DNA from: JBKEDS01 sp047975545
GTDB taxonomy: Bacteria > Bacteroidota > Bacteroidia > Flavobacteriales > Flavobacteriaceae
Reading direction: 5' to 3'
NCBI GenBank assembly: GCA_047975545.1
Contig: JBKEDS010000011.1
Location: 1-64,000 of the forward strand
Length of the DNA stretch: 64,000 bases
A program made the translations under genes and the position numbers. Shown here piece after piece: positions 25,368 to 32,304 of the stretch. The number at the start of each line of letters is the position of its first letter. The stretch's first letter is position 1. Below the pieces are notes generated by a model, which saw only the letters and a program-made list of their open reading frames with translations, was not told the origin of the DNA and did no database searches.

Positions 25368-28300
25368 TTACCTTACAATTTTAACATTCATTTCCTCAAC
25401 CTTTTTATCCGAAAGGGCTGTAGGGGCACCAAAAAGCAAGTCGTCGCTGGTACCGGTTTTTGGGAAGGCCATAACCTCCCGAATTGATGCCTTTTTCTCC
25501 AAAATCATCATAAGCCTATCCACGCCCCAGGCAATACCGCCGTGCGGCGGCGCACCGTAATGAAAGGCTTTGTGCATGGTGCCAACGCTTTTTAGCATAT
25601 CTTCCTTGTTGTAGCCCATGTTTCGGTATGTGGCTTCCAGGATTTCGGGCTTGTGCGCCCGTACCGAGCCGCCGCCAATTTCGTAGCCGTTTAGTATTAA
25701 ATCGTACTGTTGGGCTATAATACTGCCAATTTCGGTTTCTTTTCCGTTTATGTGCTTTTCAATATCGGCAACGGCGGGCATCGAAAAGGGGTTGTGGGTA
25801 AAGGTCCAGCGGCCTTCGTCGGTTTTTTCGAACATGGGAAAATCTACCACCCATGCCGGGCGCAGTTCCTTGGGGTTGATAAGATGGAGCATCTTGCCCA
25901 ATTCTTGGCGTACGGCATCCAAGGCCTTATTGGCCGTGGCATAATCGGCGGCCGAGAAAAACACGATATCGCCCACTTGCGCTTGGGTGGCTTTTATAAT
26001 GCCCTCGGCAATGGCCTCGCCCAAAAATTTAATAATGGGCGATTGCAAATCGGTTTCGTTTACTATAATATAAGCCAATCCGCCCAAACCATGCTGTTGT
26101 GCAATGGCGGTTAGTTTTTCAATTTGCCCTTTCGATAAGCGTTTTTTGCCCTGTTCCTGCGCCGAAACCTTAATACATTTTACAATACCGCCTTCTTCAA
26201 TGGGTTTGCTAAATACTTGAAAAGTGGTATCCTTTACAATATGGGTAATATCTTGGTGCTGAAGCCCAAAGCGCAAATCGGGGCGGTCGCAGCCATATTT
26301 GTCCATAGCGTCTTGGTAGGTAATAACCTCGAACGGGCGCAAAATCCACTTGTTGCCGTATATTTTGGTAACCACTTCGTTAAACATTTTGGTGTTTAAA
26401 TCCATGATTTGCTGCATGCTGGCATAAGCCATTTCAATATCCAACTGCGTAAATTCGGGTTGGCGGTCGCCACGGGAATCCTCGTCCCTAAAGCAGCGGG
26501 CTATTTGAAAATATTTTTCGTAACCGCTAACCATAAGCATTTGCTTAAACTGTTGCGGGGCTTGCGGCAAGGTATAAAAATAACCGGCTTGCTTGCGTGA
26601 TGGTACGATAAATTCACGGGCGCCCTCGTCGGTTCCGGCACTTAAAATCGGGGTTTCAATTTCAAGGAAATGCTCGTGGTCCAAAATATCCCGAAGCAAT
26701 TTAATAACCTTGTGGCGGTTTACAATTACACGGCGCACATCGTCGTTTCGGTGGTCCAAAAATTTGTATTGAAAACGGATGTTCTCGTTGGTTTTAGTGG
26801 CACGTTTTATTTCGAAGGGAAGCGTTCGCGATAGGTTTAAAATATCTAACGTTTTGGCCTCCAGTTCAATTTTTCCGGTACGTAGGGCGGGATTGTAATC
26901 GTCTTCCTTGCGTTTAACAATAAGGCCGGAAACGGTAATTACCGATTCGGGTTTTAGCCTAATAAGCTCGTCCAAGTTCGGGAACGATTCCCGGCTTAAA
27001 CGCACTTGGAATATTTCGGCGCTGGAATCGCGCAGGTCGATAAACATCAGTTCGCCATGGTCGCGTACACTGGCTACCCACCCGGCAAGTGTTACGCTTT
27101 CGGCAATATGGGCATCGGTAATTTCGGTGGCCAAATGCGTGCGGTAATCTTCCTTTATAACAATAGGAATTTGTGGCAGGGCTTCTTCCTCTTTCTGTTT
27201 TGCGGTATGGGTTTTGGGTTTTGAATGGTCTTCGGAAATAGAAGGGATTTCACCTTTAACCGTTGTTGGCGTTTCACCTTGAAGCGCTTTTAAAATACCT
27301 TCGCGCACAACCTTTCCCGATGCGCCCTTGCCGATAACGGCAATAACCTTGCCTACTAAAATCCCGGCTTTGCCTTGGTTTCCAGCTTTAATATCGTTGG
27401 CAATAGTGGTGTTTTCCGAAATAACTTGGGCAATAACATCCTGTATTTTGGCTTCGGAAATGCTGTTGTCCTCAAAATAGGTTTTGTAGTCGAAATCGGG
27501 ATTTTCCAACAGCGAAGCAATGGCGTTTTGAAAGAGTACGGGCGTTACGGTTTCATTTTTAAACAGACTGAAAATTTCAATAAAATCCGAAATATTCTTA
27601 ATGTTGGCATAGGCTTCGGGCTTTACGCTGTTGGTTAGCGTTTTGGCCACGAAAAGCGGGGCGTTAAGGGCTTTGTTAAGATTTACAAAGGTTTGCGAAC
27701 GTAGGGCGTCGGCGGTAAAAAACTTGGCGTCTTGCGGCAGTACGCCGCCTTGTATTAAAATGGACTCTACGGCGTAGGGCAATGTACTGGTATCTACCGC
27801 AATGCGTTCTACGGCATTTTTTATGTTTACAAAAGGTAGGTCGGGCTCGGAAATAAAGCGGTAATCGGCCTCGAATTCCTTTTTCCGCATGGTTTTGGTT
27901 TGTTTTAAATCGGCATCCCAAAGTACGGTGGTTTGGTCGGGCCTAAATTCTTTATGTTCTAAGAAATAGTTGAGTTGTTTTTCAATTTCTTCCTTTAGGG
28001 CATCGACCATAAACTTAAACGAGTTTAGGTTTTTTATTTCGGTGCGTGGGTTTAAGCTGTAACTGCGTTTTTTGCGCAACGATACCGAAACATCGGATTT
28101 AAACTCGCCTTTTTCAAGGTTGGCTTCGCTTATTTTTAAATTTTGAACAATACGCTGCAAGTATTGGGCGTAAATGGAAGCGTCCTCGATATGGCGAATG
28201 CAAGGCGTGGTAACCACTTCGATTAACGGTACGCCGGCTTTGTTGAAATCGACCAGCGACACCTGTTTTTCGTGCATTAGCTTGGCTGCATCCTCCTCGA

Positions 28301-28709
28301 TATGTACTTGCGATAAATTAACGGTAAACTGCGAGCCATCGTTGCGGTAGCAAGATACTTGCCCGTCGGGGATAATAGGGTTATGGAATTGCGTTATTTG
28401 TATGTTTTTCGGGTTGTCGGGGTATTCGTAATGCTTTCGGTCCCATGAAATTGTTTCATTGTTAAAACTTGAATCTACCGCCTTGCCAAAATAAATGGCC
28501 TTGGTTATGGCCGCTTTGTTTATGGCGGGCAAAACGCCCATTTGGCCCGTACATACGGGGCAAATATTTTGGTTGGGTGTTTCGGTTTCCTCGTTAGGAC
28601 AGGAACAGAACAGTTTTGTTTTTGTGTTTAGGCGAATGTGGGTTTCCAGCCCAATAACCAATTCTAAATCGTGGGCCTTTAAGGCGGCGTCTATTTGTTC
28701 TATTTCCAT
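25368..28709 (-). CDS. gatB-aspS: bifunctional GatB / aspartyl-tRNA synthetase fusion
   Basis: A 1113-residue fusion. Residues 1-480 are GatB: VIGLETHIRLNTKTKLFC, zinc ligands CSC and CPVC, HIEEDAAKL, DFNKAGVPLIEVV and a YqeY-like tail (GKVIAVIGKGASGKVV). After a charged linker (about 480-520) comes a complete bacterial AspRS: OB-fold anticodon domain (LAGWVASVRDHGELMFIDLRD), motif 2 (FRDEDSRGDRQPEFTQLDIE), GAD insertion, and motif 3 (GIAWGVDRLMMIL). The His in RDHG occupies a position where His is reported in non-discriminating AspRS. The fusion would load Asp on tRNA and hand it to the amidotransferase. Start codon overlaps the gatA stop codon as TAATG. Confidence 0.95.
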   Translation of the reverse strand: MEIEQIDAALKAHDLELVIGLETHIRLNTKTKLFCSCPNEETETPNQNICPVCTGQMGVLPAINKAAITKAIYFGKAVDSSFNNETISWDRKHYEYPDNPKNIQITQFHNPIIPDGQVSCYRNDGSQFTVNLSQVHIEEDAAKLMHEKQVSLVDFNKAGVPLIEVVTTPCIRHIEDASIYAQYLQRIVQNLKISEANLEKGEFKSDVSVSLRKKRSYSLNPRTEIKNLNSFKFMVDALKEEIEKQLNYFLEHKEFRPDQTTVLWDADLKQTKTMRKKEFEADYRFISEPDLPFVNIKNAVERIAVDTSTLPYAVESILIQGGVLPQDAKFFTADALRSQTFVNLNKALNAPLFVAKTLTNSVKPEAYANIKNISDFIEIFSLFKNETVTPVLFQNAIASLLENPDFDYKTYFEDNSISEAKIQDVIAQVISENTTIANDIKAGNQGKAGILVGKVIAVIGKGASGKVVREGILKALQGETPTTVKGEIPSISEDHSKPKTHTAKQKEEEALPQIPIVIKEDYRTHLATEITDAHIAESVTLAGWVASVRDHGELMFIDLRDSSAEIFQVRLSRESFPNLDELIRLKPESVITVSGLIVKRKEDDYNPALRTGKIELEAKTLDILNLSRTLPFEIKRATKTNENIRFQYKFLDHRNDDVRRVIVNRHKVIKLLRDILDHEHFLEIETPILSAGTDEGAREFIVPSRKQAGYFYTLPQAPQQFKQMLMVSGYEKYFQIARCFRDEDSRGDRQPEFTQLDIEMAYASMQQIMDLNTKMFNEVVTKIYGNKWILRPFEVITYQDAMDKYGCDRPDLRFGLQHQDITHIVKDTTFQVFSKPIEEGGIVKCIKVSAQEQGKKRLSKGQIEKLTAIAQQHGLGGLAYIIVNETDLQSPIIKFLGEAIAEGIIKATQAQVGDIVFFSAADYATANKALDAVRQELGKMLHLINPKELRPAWVVDFPMFEKTDEGRWTFTHNPFSMPAVADIEKHINGKETEIGSIIAQQYDLILNGYEIGGGSVRAHKPEILEATYRNMGYNKEDMLKSVGTMHKAFHYGAPPHGGIAWGVDRLMMILEKKASIREVMAFPKTGTSDDLLFGAPTALSDKKVEEMNVKIVR

Positions 28710-30109
28710 TATATTGTGTCGTTTAAGAAGTTGGCAAACTTCAGTACTAGTTCGTCGTTATGTTTAGCTGCCGTAATTTGCAGGCCTGTTTGTGTACCTT
28801 GCGGGACGGTTAAGGTGGGCAGTTGCCCCAGGCTGAACCCAACTGTGTAGGCATCGCTTAAATACATGGCGTGCGGGTCCTTTAAACTGCTGCCTATTTT
28901 GGGCGGCGTATTGGGCGTAACGGGCGATAGGATAATGTCTACGACCTCGAAATCTTTTTCAAAATTAGCCGAAATGACATCGCGCAGCGTTAGGCTTTTT
29001 AGGTAAATTTCATCTGAAAAGCCTTGCGAAAGTACTTGGTTGCCCCCAACGATGCGGCGTTTGGTTTCTTCCGAAAAATTTTCGGAACGCGTTACCATAT
29101 ACGATTTTTTTAAATGTTTGTCCTCAATACGGTTGCCGTAGTTCGAGCCGTCCAATCGGGATAGGTTGGAGGCGGTTTCGGCCATGGCCAAGGTGTAATA
29201 GGTGGATACCAAAATATCGGCATCGAAAAAATCGAGTGCCTTCACCTTAATACCTTTTGCTTTTATCTTTTCTATAACCGATAAAAAATCGGCTTTTATT
29301 TGGGGCGAAATGGCTTCGTTTTTAATAAAATTTTTAAAATACCCAACCGTTTTTATGGTTTCGGCGTTTGAAATATTTTCAGGAGAAATGGTTTCCGAAG
29401 CATAAGAGGTTTGGTCCTTAACGTCCTTACCGCTCATGGCGTTTAGCACAATGCGAATGTCCTCGATGCTCTTGGCAATGGGGCCAACGCAATCGGTAGA
29501 CGAGGCGTAGGCCATTAAGCCATAGCGCGAAATACGCCCATACGAGGGTTTAAGCCCGTAAACGTGGTTGTAGCCCGCAGGTTGGCGTATGGAGCCGCCC
29601 GTGTCGCCACCAATGGAAAAAACGGTATAATCCTTGGCCACGTTAACCGCCGAACCGCCACTGGAGCCGCCACCGACCAAATCGGGGTGAACGGCATTTT
29701 TTACGGCGCCAAAAATGGTGTTTTCGCTGGAGGAGCCATGCCCGAAACTATCGCAATTTTCCTTTACAATGGGTATGGCTCCGGCATCCAACAATTTTTG
29801 TATGGCCGTAGCCGTATAAGCCGATTTGTAGTTTTTTAGCAGGTTCGAGCTGGCCGTGGTGGTAGTGCCCTGTACCATGTACACGTCCTTGATACCAAAA
29901 GGGATACCTTCCAATAGGCCAATGCTTTCGCCTTTGGCTATTTTGGCATCGACCTTTGCGGCCAGTTCCAATGCTTTGGTTTCCAATAACGCATTAACGG
30001 TATTGTTGGTGTTGGCTTTTAAAAGTTCTAATTTTTCTTTCACCAAAGCTGTACAGGATATTTTTTTATCCAATAATTGTTGGTGGATGTATTTTATTTG
30101 CGACTCCAT
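28709..30109 (-). CDS. gatA: Asp-tRNA(Asn)/Glu-tRNA(Gln) amidotransferase subunit A
   Basis: GatA hydrolyses glutamine and passes the ammonia to GatB, which amidates the misacylated tRNA. The 466-residue protein is an amidase-signature enzyme with the Ser-cisSer-Lys triad intact: Lys74 (PFGIKDVY), Ser149 (GGGSSGGS) and the nucleophile Ser173 (GDTGGSIRQPAG). Length is normal. It starts 3 bases after gatC and overlaps gatB/aspS by one base, so the three subunits are tightly coupled in translation. Confidence 0.95.
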   Translation of the reverse strand: MESQIKYIHQQLLDKKISCTALVKEKLELLKANTNNTVNALLETKALELAAKVDAKIAKGESIGLLEGIPFGIKDVYMVQGTTTTASSNLLKNYKSAYTATAIQKLLDAGAIPIVKENCDSFGHGSSSENTIFGAVKNAVHPDLVGGGSSGGSAVNVAKDYTVFSIGGDTGGSIRQPAGYNHVYGLKPSYGRISRYGLMAYASSTDCVGPIAKSIEDIRIVLNAMSGKDVKDQTSYASETISPENISNAETIKTVGYFKNFIKNEAISPQIKADFLSVIEKIKAKGIKVKALDFFDADILVSTYYTLAMAETASNLSRLDGSNYGNRIEDKHLKKSYMVTRSENFSEETKRRIVGGNQVLSQGFSDEIYLKSLTLRDVISANFEKDFEVVDIILSPVTPNTPPKIGSSLKDPHAMYLSDAYTVGFSLGQLPTLTVPQGTQTGLQITAAKHNDELVLKFANFLNDTI

Positions 30110-30112
30110 AAC

Positions 30113-30382
30113 TTATTCTTCAATTACTTTGGAAACCACGAGATAACCGTTTTTTTGTTTTGGGAAGTTTTCAATTATAATTTGTTTTTCCAGCGGTGTG
30201 CTTTCAATTACCACATCGTCCCTTAAATCGTCTATCGATACACCATTATTGCTGTTGGTGTTAAGCGCATTGGTGTTGGCGGCCTGTGCGTTTTTAATAA
30301 CGTCGAACAGTTTGTTTACGGCCTCGCTGGGCTGTGCGCCTTTAATGCTGGACAGGATATCGACGGTCATAATTTTACTCAT
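30113..30382 (-). CDS. gatC: atypical amidotransferase subunit GatC, Asn-rich
   Basis: An 89-residue protein recognised as GatC by its C-terminal half (IDDLRDDVVIESTPLE, then NFPKQKNGYLVVSKVIEE, matching the LRxD and N-x-P ... VPKV pattern) and by its position before gatA. GatC wraps around the GatA-GatB interface. The N-terminal half lacks the usual two-helix motif and instead holds a run NAQAANTNALNTNSNNG with seven Asn in sixteen residues. Because translation of that run also demands charged tRNA(Asn), it could couple GatC synthesis to the product of the pathway. Twenty bases upstream lies an attenuator terminator. Confidence 0.8.
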   Translation of the reverse strand: MSKIMTVDILSSIKGAQPSEAVNKLFDVIKNAQAANTNALNTNSNNGVSIDDLRDDVVIESTPLEKQIIIENFPKQKNGYLVVSKVIEE

Positions 30383-30401
30383 GGTGCTTTGTTTTTAGGT
30401 T

Positions 30402-30431
30402 AAAAAAAAGCCTTCCGCATTTACGGAAGGC
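30402..30431 (-). terminator. attenuator terminator in the gatC leader
   Basis: Read on the minus strand: GCCTTCCG, loop TAAATG, CGGAAGGC, then eight T. An upstream AAG can add three weaker pairs with the T run. It lies between the Asn-rich leader ORF and gatC, 20 bases before the gatC start, so termination here would silence the whole gat operon. On the plus strand no T run follows, fixing its direction. Confidence 0.88.
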
Positions 30432-30455
30432 CTTATTTATATATGTTTAAACAAT

Positions 30456-30464
30456 AACCTCCCG
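30456..30464 (-). promoter_or_regulatory. antiterminator arm of the gat attenuator
   Basis: On the minus strand CGGGAGGTT can pair with GGCCTTCCG (30432-30424), the 5' arm of the terminator: nine pairs, three of them G-U. Pairing would prevent the terminator. The segment starts 4 bases after the leader stop codon, inside the footprint of a ribosome that has reached that stop. Confidence 0.72.
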
Positions 30465-30468
30465 AACC

Positions 30469-30516
30469 CTAAAAATTAGGATTATTGAAATTATTATTGT
30501 TGTTATTAATGCTCAT
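30469..30516 (-). CDS. Asn-rich leader peptide of the gat operon
   Basis: The 15-codon ORF encodes MSINNNNNNFNNPNF and stops at TAG. Nine of fifteen codons are Asn (AAT or AAC), with six in a row at codons 4-9. It begins about 13 bases after the predicted transcription start. In classical attenuation a ribosome stalled at codons for a scarce aminoacyl-tRNA leaves the following RNA free to form an antiterminator; the arrangement of stop codon, antiterminator arm and terminator here fits that logic with Asn-tRNA(Asn) as the signal. The product has no expected function of its own. Confidence 0.8.
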   Translation of the reverse strand: MSINNNNNNFNNPNF

Positions 30517-30535
30517 GTTCTGTTTAATCGAACGC

Positions 30536-30543
30536 CAAATATA
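30536..30543 (-). promoter_or_regulatory. -7 promoter element of the gat operon
   Basis: Minus strand TATATTTG matches TAnnTTTG exactly. A TTG (30561-30559) lies 15 bases upstream, somewhat close for a -33 box, and the spacer contains a small palindrome GTAGA-AATAA-TCTAC. Predicted start of transcription is near 30529. Confidence 0.65.
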
Positions 30544-30604
30544 TGTAGAAATAATCTACAATGCACTATTTTTTTTGTTTAGTTGGGGTTTATTGTTGAA
30601 TTGA

Positions 30605-30679
30605 TAAAAAAGACACCGTTGGCTTGTTGCTTCTTTAAAGTAAGCGGGGTGCTGCGCGCAAATTTTTATTTTACGGTGT
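30605..30679 (-). terminator. possible terminator after the serpin gene
   Basis: Minus strand ACACCGT (from 30679) pairs with ACGGTGT (ending 30613) followed by CTTTTTT. The loop is over 50 bases, which makes it weaker than the other terminators in the window. Confidence 0.35.
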
Positions 30680-30685
30680 ATTTGA

Positions 30686-31921
30686 TTATTCTTCCAACAA
30701 TGGGTTGTAAACTGTGCCAATAAATAACAAGGTGTTTGTGGTGCGTTCCCGAATAGCGAAAATAAAAGGTTTGTCGAAATAAACAAATGTAGGCTCTGCC
30801 GATGTGGTTTCTATACCAATGGTTGTAACGGCAGCAGCTTCGGTGCCTTCTTCGTTTACATCGATATAGGCGTTCTGTTTTACAAACGAAACAAAGGTGT
30901 GAATATCGCTTAGACGGGATAGGTTAGCATGGCTTCCGCTAAAAGCATCTACCATTCCAAGTGTTTCAAGTGTTTCGTTTAATTTAATTTCATATTTAAA
31001 CTTAAATTTTGGGAGTTGTATGGTGTGGCTCGTTTTACTTGTTTGAAGGTCTAAACCTATTGTAATATCGGTGTACAAATCGCTATTGAATTCGGCTATA
31101 AATTCAGGAAGTGCTTGGGTGGGCATAATTAAGTCCATAACGAAATTGTTTCGGCCGTAGCTTAGTTCGCAAGCCGTGAAATTAGCACCATCATACCGTT
31201 TTATTGGAATTTCGCCGCTCATGGTGGGGACATTAATTTTGCTCCCGTCGTTAAGTGTGAATTTTAAGTTTTTTGTGTTGTCCTTGTCGAATTTTTGGCT
31301 CCAATCACCTTTAAAATAAACAGCATTTAAAAGGAACATAACCGCATTAGGTGAAATTTGACCTAATACTTTTTCTATTTTTCCGTTGGTATTTTTCGAA
31401 GCCCAACCGTTAATTTTACTTAGGGCTTTAGTGGTGTCGCCAAAATCGAGGCCTTCTATTTCTGCTTGGTAAGCCGTTTCAATATCGCTCTTGTACAAAT
31501 CCTTTACAGGAAATGTATTGCCGTAAAACATGGCATTTGCCAAATTTAGCGCTACTTGCTTGTCGGCAGAAAGCAGTTGCCCGGTTAATGTTTCGTACAG
31601 GGTGTTGATTTCCGTTAAAGTTAATCCCTCGTAACCAAGCATATTTCTAATTTGGTTATAAGTTTCGCCGTCGGCACCGTTTAAAAGCATGCTCAAGGCA
31701 ATATTGGCACTTAACGGCGACAGCATGATGTTTCCGTGTTCTTTATCGGCAACGTTGGAAAAAAGCGATATGCCAAAGTTGTTATTGCTGTTTAAAACTT
31801 TGGCAGCATGCGAAGGAAGCGTAATTTGTTTGGCTTCCTTTGTGTTGTTAATATCGTTTTTTTGGCAGCCTATTAATGTTGCTGCCATAAAAAAGAGTAG
31901 TGCAAAGCGTATATTCTTCAT
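30686..31921 (-). CDS. lipoprotein serpin (serine protease inhibitor)
   Basis: A 411-residue serpin with a lipoprotein signal (LIGC, Cys19), so it is anchored in the envelope, probably on the surface. Serpin landmarks are NAMFYGNTFPVKDLYKSDI, FLLNAVYFKGDWSQKF, and the hinge EEGTEAAA, whose small residues allow the reactive loop to insert into sheet A, the hallmark of inhibitory serpins. The C-terminal YFDKPFIFAIRERTTNTLLFIGTVYNP is the conserved final segment. Counting from the hinge puts P1-P1' near Thr-Ser in GIETTSAEP, though this is approximate. It would trap exogenous or self proteases. It lies upstream of, and parallel to, the gat operon. Confidence 0.93.
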   Translation of the reverse strand: MKNIRFALLFFMAATLIGCQKNDINNTKEAKQITLPSHAAKVLNSNNNFGISLFSNVADKEHGNIMLSPLSANIALSMLLNGADGETYNQIRNMLGYEGLTLTEINTLYETLTGQLLSADKQVALNLANAMFYGNTFPVKDLYKSDIETAYQAEIEGLDFGDTTKALSKINGWASKNTNGKIEKVLGQISPNAVMFLLNAVYFKGDWSQKFDKDNTKNLKFTLNDGSKINVPTMSGEIPIKRYDGANFTACELSYGRNNFVMDLIMPTQALPEFIAEFNSDLYTDITIGLDLQTSKTSHTIQLPKFKFKYEIKLNETLETLGMVDAFSGSHANLSRLSDIHTFVSFVKQNAYIDVNEEGTEAAAVTTIGIETTSAEPTFVYFDKPFIFAIRERTTNTLLFIGTVYNPLLEE

Positions 31922-32220
31922 AAATTTAAAGCTGTGTGGATATGTTTTTTAAAAGATGTACTTTATTTCTATGGTTGCGTATGTTTTTACTTTTTTTCTT
32001 CTTAAAGACGAAAAATACTATTTTTTTTGAATTTATCCCAACCCAAAACAAACGATTACAGCTATTTTTATAAAATCCAAGTTTTAAAAAGAAAACAAAA
32101 ACACCAAAATCTATTTTAAGCCCCTTTTTAAGCGATTTAAGCCGTTTTTATGTAATTAACAATTGTTGATAATTATGGGCTTCATTCGGTAAAATGCTTT
32201 TCGATGCGCTAAAAATTTCG
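31922..32220. other. A+T-rich intergenic region between serpin and gyrB
   Basis: Divergent upstream region of the serpin gene (minus) and gyrB (plus). It is strongly A/T-rich with A and T tracts at 31978-32040 and 32075-32105. The only ORF is a 24-codon one at 31956, which looks accidental. No operator or RNA gene was recognised. Confidence 0.5.
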
Positions 32221-32228
32221 TATATTTG
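32221..32228 (+). promoter_or_regulatory. -7 promoter element of gyrB
   Basis: TATATTTG matches TAnnTTTG exactly. Transcription would begin near 32235, only a few bases before a terminator-like hairpin. No good TTG -33 box is seen. Confidence 0.6.
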
Positions 32229-32238
32229 TTCGTATTCA

Positions 32239-32267
32239 AAAGGATGCTAAAACAGCATCTTTTTTTT
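32239..32267 (+). terminator. terminator-like hairpin in the gyrB 5' leader
   Basis: GATGCT (32243-32248) pairs with AGCATC (32254-32259) around AAAAC, with four more outer pairs, followed by eight T. It lies between the gyrB promoter and start codon, with no upstream plus-strand gene to terminate. It may attenuate gyrB, end a short abortive RNA, or protect the 5' end of the mRNA. Confidence 0.6.
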
Positions 32268-32304
32268 GTGGATAAACTAAAACTAAAATAACAGAAAACA
32301 GAAT

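Noticed and set aside
31956..32030. Small plus-strand ORF before gyrB (24 codons)
   Set aside because: A/T-rich, Phe-heavy, no start context, and upstream of the predicted gyrB promoter, so it cannot be the gyrB leader peptide.
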